A DNA stretch of 64,000 nt from Pithys albifrons albifrons (Eukaryota > Chordata > Aves > Passeriformes > Thamnophilidae): assembly GCF_047495875.1 (NCBI RefSeq), contig NC_092497.1:27037889-27101888 (forward strand), in the 5' to 3' direction. Positions 59,943 to 64,000 of the stretch are shown piece after piece. Positions within the stretch are counted from its first letter, which is position 1. Each line of letters begins with the position of its first letter. The position numbers and the translations under genes were made by a program. The notes beneath the pieces were generated by a model that ran no database searches, was not told where the DNA came from, and saw nothing but the letters and a program-made list of their open reading frames with translations.

Positions 59943-59948
59943 GTTGTA

Positions 59949-60577
59949 CATTGTGGACTTACAGTTACTAGTATCTGCATACTTGGTATCAGAAAATAAC
60001 TTTCATATTTCTAAGCTTTGAAATCTTTCCCCCAAATTACACTGATCCTTTAGAATGAGTTTTTAGAAAAAACAAACAAGCGAAACCCAAAATACCCACC
60101 CCAAAAACAAACAGAAAAAATCCTCAAACCACAAGTCCATGAGAAAACCAAACAAACCAAAACCAAACAAAACCAAAAAACCCCCAGCCTAATTCTATCT
60201 GTTTTATCCTAGGAGAAGAATAAAACCCACAGAACCATGTTTAAACCTTTCAGTGTCCTGGCAAAATCCTTGGGGCTCCTTGCAAAATCCTGGTGAAGCA
60301 ACCTCTGCTCTGCTGTTTCCAGCCAACGACACCACCTCCTTAGCTACAGGCTTATCACATCATTTGGCACCATGGATTTTCTACATGGGTCATGAGAAAA
60401 TCTGCTTTGGTGGGTAGGTCAGAAAGAAATATAGCAGTATCTGTGGACAGTGTACTTTAACTGGGGTATGTAGGTCATCGTTTATTCACTATGCAAGTGT
60501 TTGCACCATGGGGAGCTAGAAATGCCTTTCATGGTTAAATCCTATGTATAATGAGTCAAGTTCTTGTATATCTTTTG
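59949..60577. other. spacer with A/C-rich low-complexity tract
   Basis: Between the two ERV relics. At 60064-60185 there is an A/C-rich stretch (AAACCAAACAAAACC-type), perhaps a decayed simple repeat. No LTR for the second relic is visible here. Confidence 0.55.
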
Positions 60578-60820
60578 CAGGGATTAAGTCTGGAGTAGGT
60601 CAGGATTTGTATGCACTCAAATCAGAGGGAGATTTTGTCGCTGGTTTCAGTGGGGCCACTTCAAGGAAGCTGTAAGATGGGATCCACAATGCTGTTTCAA
60701 ATATTCCAAGTTCCACATCTGGAAAGGTCACATCGCTCAGCTAATTTTGATACACGCACACCCCCCCGGCAAAAGCATCCGACAGAAGGGAACTGAAGAG
60801 TTTGGATCCACAGGTAATGC
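60578..60820 (+). pseudogene. ERV dUTPase domain, decayed
   Basis: dUTPase hydrolyses dUTP and in betaretroviruses forms the N-terminal part of the Pro polyprotein. Visible motifs are SGVGQDLYALKSEGDFVAGF (60598-60657; motif 1 region); after a stop, HIAQLILI (60729-60752; motif 4 region) and EEFGSTG (60795-60815; the glycine-rich motif 5), the last two in a different frame. The central part with the uridine-binding tyrosine is missing or unreadable. It is a dead remnant, recognised by motif order. Confidence 0.7.
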
Positions 60821-60876
60821 ACTGACACCAAGCAGCCACATAAACTGGTCACAGAGCCTGTCTAGACTGGCCAACT

Positions 60877-61161
60877 ATGCGCTGTTCAATTTACAATTCC
60901 ACCCTGAAAGAAACTGTTTGCCTTAAAAGCTTAGCTGACACAGGAGCAGATTCAACTGTAATCTCTGCCCAGCAGTGGCCTTCGTCTTGGCCACTTATTA
61001 CTCCAAACATGAAGATTACTGGAGTGGCTGGAGTTGTTATGCCTCAACAAAGCCTGTACCCAGTAGTTGTCACAGGCCCAGAAGGCAGAACAGCCACCAT
61101 CAAACCTTTTGTCTTAAATCTCTCTGTTAACCTTTGGGGAAGAGATACTTTAGCTCAATGA
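60877..61161 (+). pseudogene. pro: ERV aspartic protease domain
   Basis: The 94 codons cover nearly a whole retroviral protease, which cleaves Gag and Gag-Pol in the virion. The active-site motif LADTGADSTVIS is intact (DTG at 60937-60945). A flap-like ITGVAGVV lies at about residues 48-55, and the C-terminal NLWGRDTL helix motif is followed by a TGA (61159-61161). The frame is shifted relative to the dUTPase piece before it. Polymerase does not follow; after about 180 bases of decayed sequence comes the env end. The open frame is probably just well preserved, since no gag or promoter supports expression. Confidence 0.88.
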
Positions 61162-61345
61162 GGAATAGGACTCAGTTCAAATTTACTTAAGTGATCATTC
61201 CGAGTCCATTCACAAGAGCATCGATAAGTTAAAAGCTTTAGCCAGTCAGTTAAAAGAGAACAATGAGAATAGTATAAGTAAGTTGTGTGACTGGTTAGAT
61301 GTTTTTTAATATTATTGCAAATCTTAAAAAATAATTATTGTAGCA

Positions 61346-61476
61346 TTGTTTGGAATTTTTATATTTGTTTGTATCTTGTTATGTGTTCCCTGTTTGCTGT
61401 CTTGTATTCAGAGAATGATTAGTAAAAGTTTTTCTCGAGTCTTTGTCTTCCAGCAACTAAATACAAAGGGAAGAAT
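61346..61476 (+). pseudogene. env: ERV env TM: membrane anchor and cytoplasmic tail
   Basis: The hydrophobic anchor GIFIFVCILLCVPCLLSC (about 61352-61405) is followed by IQRMISKSFSRVFVFQQ, a positively charged tail typical of avian ERV TM proteins, directly before the purine tract AAAGGGAAGAA (61465-61475) and the LTR. The frame runs on into the LTR to 61666. The ectodomain of TM and all of SU are missing. Confidence 0.8.
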
Positions 61477-61909
61477 TGTGGGATCACAAAACACCCCGAT
61501 TGTGAGAAGATTGGTTGGGAAGTCTGCAGCCCTTGGAAAACCAGCAGAACTTGAAAAGGACACCAGTAACAGAGCTGGAATAAACAGTCTGCAGATATTA
61601 CTGTCCCTCGCATTTAGAAGAAATAGAGATTGCATATGTAAACCTTGCTCGGTATCAAGAGTGTAAAACCTATGTCAAATTACTCTTTGTTCTTCTCCCC
61701 CTTGTTTCATGAATAATGGATTAGCTTTAGGCCTCTGCTGTAGACAGATATACAAACTGTAAATTCCTTAGTTAAGAACTATTTGCATGTTGCCTGCCCC
61801 AGGATTGTAGAACCCAATATTAAGCAAGAAGCTGTACAATAAGATGTCTTTATTCCTCCCTCCAAATAAAGTCTGTTTTTGACCGTCTCAGTACTTGCTT
61901 CTCTTAACA
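61477..61909 (+). repeat. 3' LTR of ERV relic 2
   Basis: 433 bp from TGTGGGATCACAAAACACCC to CTTCTCTTAACA, preceded by a purine tract. AATAAA is at 61865-61870, 39 bases before the end. The second copy is not in this window, so no duplication can be tested. Confidence 0.8.
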
Positions 61910-63053
61910 CAGTGACAAGGAGCTGGATGTGGGAATGTAAAGATTAGAAGCCCTTCTTTAGCTATGACAGATGAAAACTGGCTTGAGGGAGTCAAGTGGG
62001 AAGATCCTATAAATTTTATGAGGCTAGGTGAAAATTCAGTACCTGTAGATTAATTTGGGATTTCAAAGCATTGTAATTTTCTATGGTATACATGGAGGCC
62101 TGATAGCCTATGCACAAATACAGATGTGGATACTTTCCCAGCTGGCACTCTGTTTCTGCTAACTTTTCCCAGGTCCTCCTCTGGCATCTGTAATTGGCCT
62201 TTCAAATTTGTCAGAGATCAAAACTTGTATTTGCAAAGGGATCATCTTACGAGTACCTTTCACTTCCTGCAGTTCTCTGCTCTGGCTTGTCAGTCATCAT
62301 TGTTAATTTCTCATTGCTGAGGAGATGATACATTCTTCTATAACTCCAACAGAATTTGCAGTACCATGTTATATGCCATGTTGCTTGGAAGTAGTTCCAT
62401 AGTCCATACTGCTCAAACAATGTGTTTTGCTCTCTGTCTGTGGGGTCAAGTGAAGATTTTTCTGGTAATAGATGAAAGGTTATTCTCTTTGGAGTTGACT
62501 GACTCATTCTTTGTCCTCCTTGACTGTGTTTGACACTTAGATTTTGTAAGGTTGGGGTAAACTAGACTGATCAGGGGAGGACTGATGTGGAATAGGGACT
62601 GCTTTAAATGAGAATTCCTCTTAAAAAGTTTGCGTTATAAAATATTCTACAAAACCTACAGGGAATTTATATAGGTCATAAGTAATAAGGGACACAGCAC
62701 ATATTTTATAGGCTATAGAGCAGTCAACTGAAATTTTTTGCTCATCAAGACAGGTAAACCTAAGAAAAGGCTGACCCTCAGTAAAGGCAGATAAGTCTTC
62801 TTCATATTGATATTTTTATAACAAGGTTTTTTAGCTCTTTTTAAAGAAGGCAACTTTTTGAAATTATTTTGGAGAGTTACAGGGTGATCTTATGATACTG
62901 AAATACAAACTGCCATGTAACATTCAATATACTAAGTACAGAAGACATGCATGTAAGATAGAACATTATTTATGTACTTATACACCCTCTCCCTCCATGT
63001 ATATATATACATATACGTAAGCATGTATATACTTATACACACACACCTCCCTC
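61910..63053. other. non-coding, no feature seen
   Basis: AT-rich, with small ORFs lacking motifs and a short TATA/CACA simple-repeat lead-in at about 62996-63046. Confidence 0.5.
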
Positions 63054-63128
63054 ATAGATATAGATATAGATATAGATATAGATATAGATATAGATATAGA
63101 TATAGATATAGATATAGATATAGATATA
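63054..63128 (+). repeat. hexanucleotide microsatellite (TAGATA)n
   Basis: About twelve uninterrupted copies of a 6-base unit (GATATA phase). One frame encodes a repeated YR dipeptide, an artefact. Confidence 0.95.
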
Positions 63129-64000
63129 CACACCTGAAATTGTCAGTCCAATAACTGGATGTGGTCAGAGGACCAAAATGAGCATTTGTAATCCTTGAGA
63201 GAGTTGTAAGGATCAAGCCAGAAAATGTCATTAATATGTGACATTAAATGTCTAGCATATCCATTTTTGGACATTGTGGGCAATTCTGATCTCTTCACCC
63301 TTAGTAGAACAGGTATGACAAGAAATGTCACAGGGAAGGCAAGCCATACCAACAAAATGGCCTCAAATACAGAGAAAGGCTGAAGAGAAGCCTGCAGTTT
63401 GGAGCAAAATGCCCTCAAAAAACTTAAGAGAAGCATAAAATATATGTGGAATGACAATTTATTATTTTACCTCACACAGCAAAAATTAATCAACAATTGA
63501 TTAAGCCAGTAGAGTGTTTATTCAAAGAGCTAATTGAAAATTTTTCACTTCAGGAGTAAGACAGAAGAACTCATTGGACTGAGACATGGTAGGTCACAAA
63601 AAGATAAGTTCTTGAAGGATGGTTGTGTTTGTTGCTATTAAATCCAGAGGTGTGGATCTAGTATCTGTCTCTGCTTACTCCTGTGTAGCTAATAGACTGA
63701 TGATGGGAAAATATGCTGGCACACATCACTCTCTGCATGTTGTAGCATCTGTTACTGGCCTGTTTTGGAGAAGGGACACTGGCTGAGATAGATGTTTTCA
63801 CACCTTTTTTATGGCATGACCTTGAAGACTAGTTTTGAAGTGGCTGCCAATTTACAGGGAACTTGTAATACACTGGTGTATACTAAAGTGCATGAAAGAT
63901 TTCCCTTCCCAGGAGTTTCAGCTTAGAGGTCTGTCCTGTATGTGAAGGCAGAAGAGAGCGACATGGAACACTCTGGCACGTGTGTAGTTGTAGGGCATTA
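63129..64000. other. non-coding, no gene recognised
   Basis: The 104-codon minus-strand ORF at 63143-63457 shows no recognisable domain. Nothing else seen up to the window end. Confidence 0.5.

Larger units (their letters stand above)
60578..61909 (+). mobile_element. endogenous retrovirus relic 2 (dUTPase-protease / env tail / 3' LTR)
   Basis: Order: dUTPase pieces (60578-60820), protease (60877-61161), a short decayed stretch, the Env TM anchor and tail (about 61346-61476), a purine-rich tract, and an LTR (61477-61909). The 5' LTR, gag, reverse transcriptase, integrase and most of env are absent. dUTPase lying before protease in the same coding direction is the betaretrovirus-like arrangement. 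The LTR is unrelated to that of provirus 1, so this is an independent element, not a displaced part of it. Confidence 0.85.

Noticed and set aside
54838..61909. One single composite provirus spanning both ERV parts
   Set aside because: The 6-bp duplication closes provirus 1 at 59942, and the LTR at 61477-61909 is unrelated to the 219-bp LTRs.
63054..63128. Protein with YRYRYR repeats
   Set aside because: Translation of a hexanucleotide microsatellite.
1..64000. CRISPR array, operon, bacterial insertion sequence or attachment site
   Set aside because: Nothing of this kind is present; composition and repeats are those of a vertebrate nuclear genome.

Overview
The window looks like a bird nuclear genome, probably from the Neoaves and perhaps a passerine (the passerine part is inference). 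The evidence is the repeats: several CR1 LINE 3' fragments in both orientations, older archosaur-type CR1 relics, solo LTRs of the avian TGTCC(T/C)... ERVL-like type, and alpha/beta-like endogenous retroviruses (ERVs). The sequence is mostly AT-rich and non-coding. I find no exon or complete gene of a host protein, so it reads as an intergenic desert or a very long intron. Almost all ORFs of 60-160 codons have no recognisable motif and are about as long as chance predicts.

Layout. From 1 to 25 kb there is plain non-coding DNA with a few CR1 fragments (about 246, 6248, 7625, 9725, 13085 and 15020). Between 25.5 and 36.4 kb lie three copies of a 5S-rRNA-derived SINE. The outer two are bounded by clear target-site duplications of 10 and 13 bp, and the middle one is fused to a (TA)n/(TG)n microsatellite. 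From 35 to 48.4 kb there are several LTRs: 34997-35505, 38267-38757 (antisense), about 40340-41395 (a long LTR with an internal minisatellite) and 47864-48354 (perfect 5-bp duplication), plus further CR1 pieces. From 48.4 to 54.8 kb there is plain DNA with one Z-DNA-type tract.

The most structured part is 54.8-61.9 kb. A provirus at 54838-59942 has 218/219-bp LTRs, a perfect 6-bp duplication (GTTGTA), a tRNA-Trp-like primer binding site, the N-terminal half of gag and a broken env, but no protease, reverse transcriptase or integrase. Its env is interrupted by an unrelated LTR-like insertion. Next to it lies a second relic at 60578-61909 with a different 433-bp LTR: a dUTPase/protease piece joined to the end of env TM, again with pol missing. 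All retroviral genes here carry stops, frameshifts or deletions; none could make a full protein.

I see no operon, CRISPR array or new multi-gene system. The observations most worth checking are the 5S-derived SINE family with its own 3' domain, the two independent pol-less ERVs lying side by side, and a perfect 16-bp hairpin at 43397-43436.
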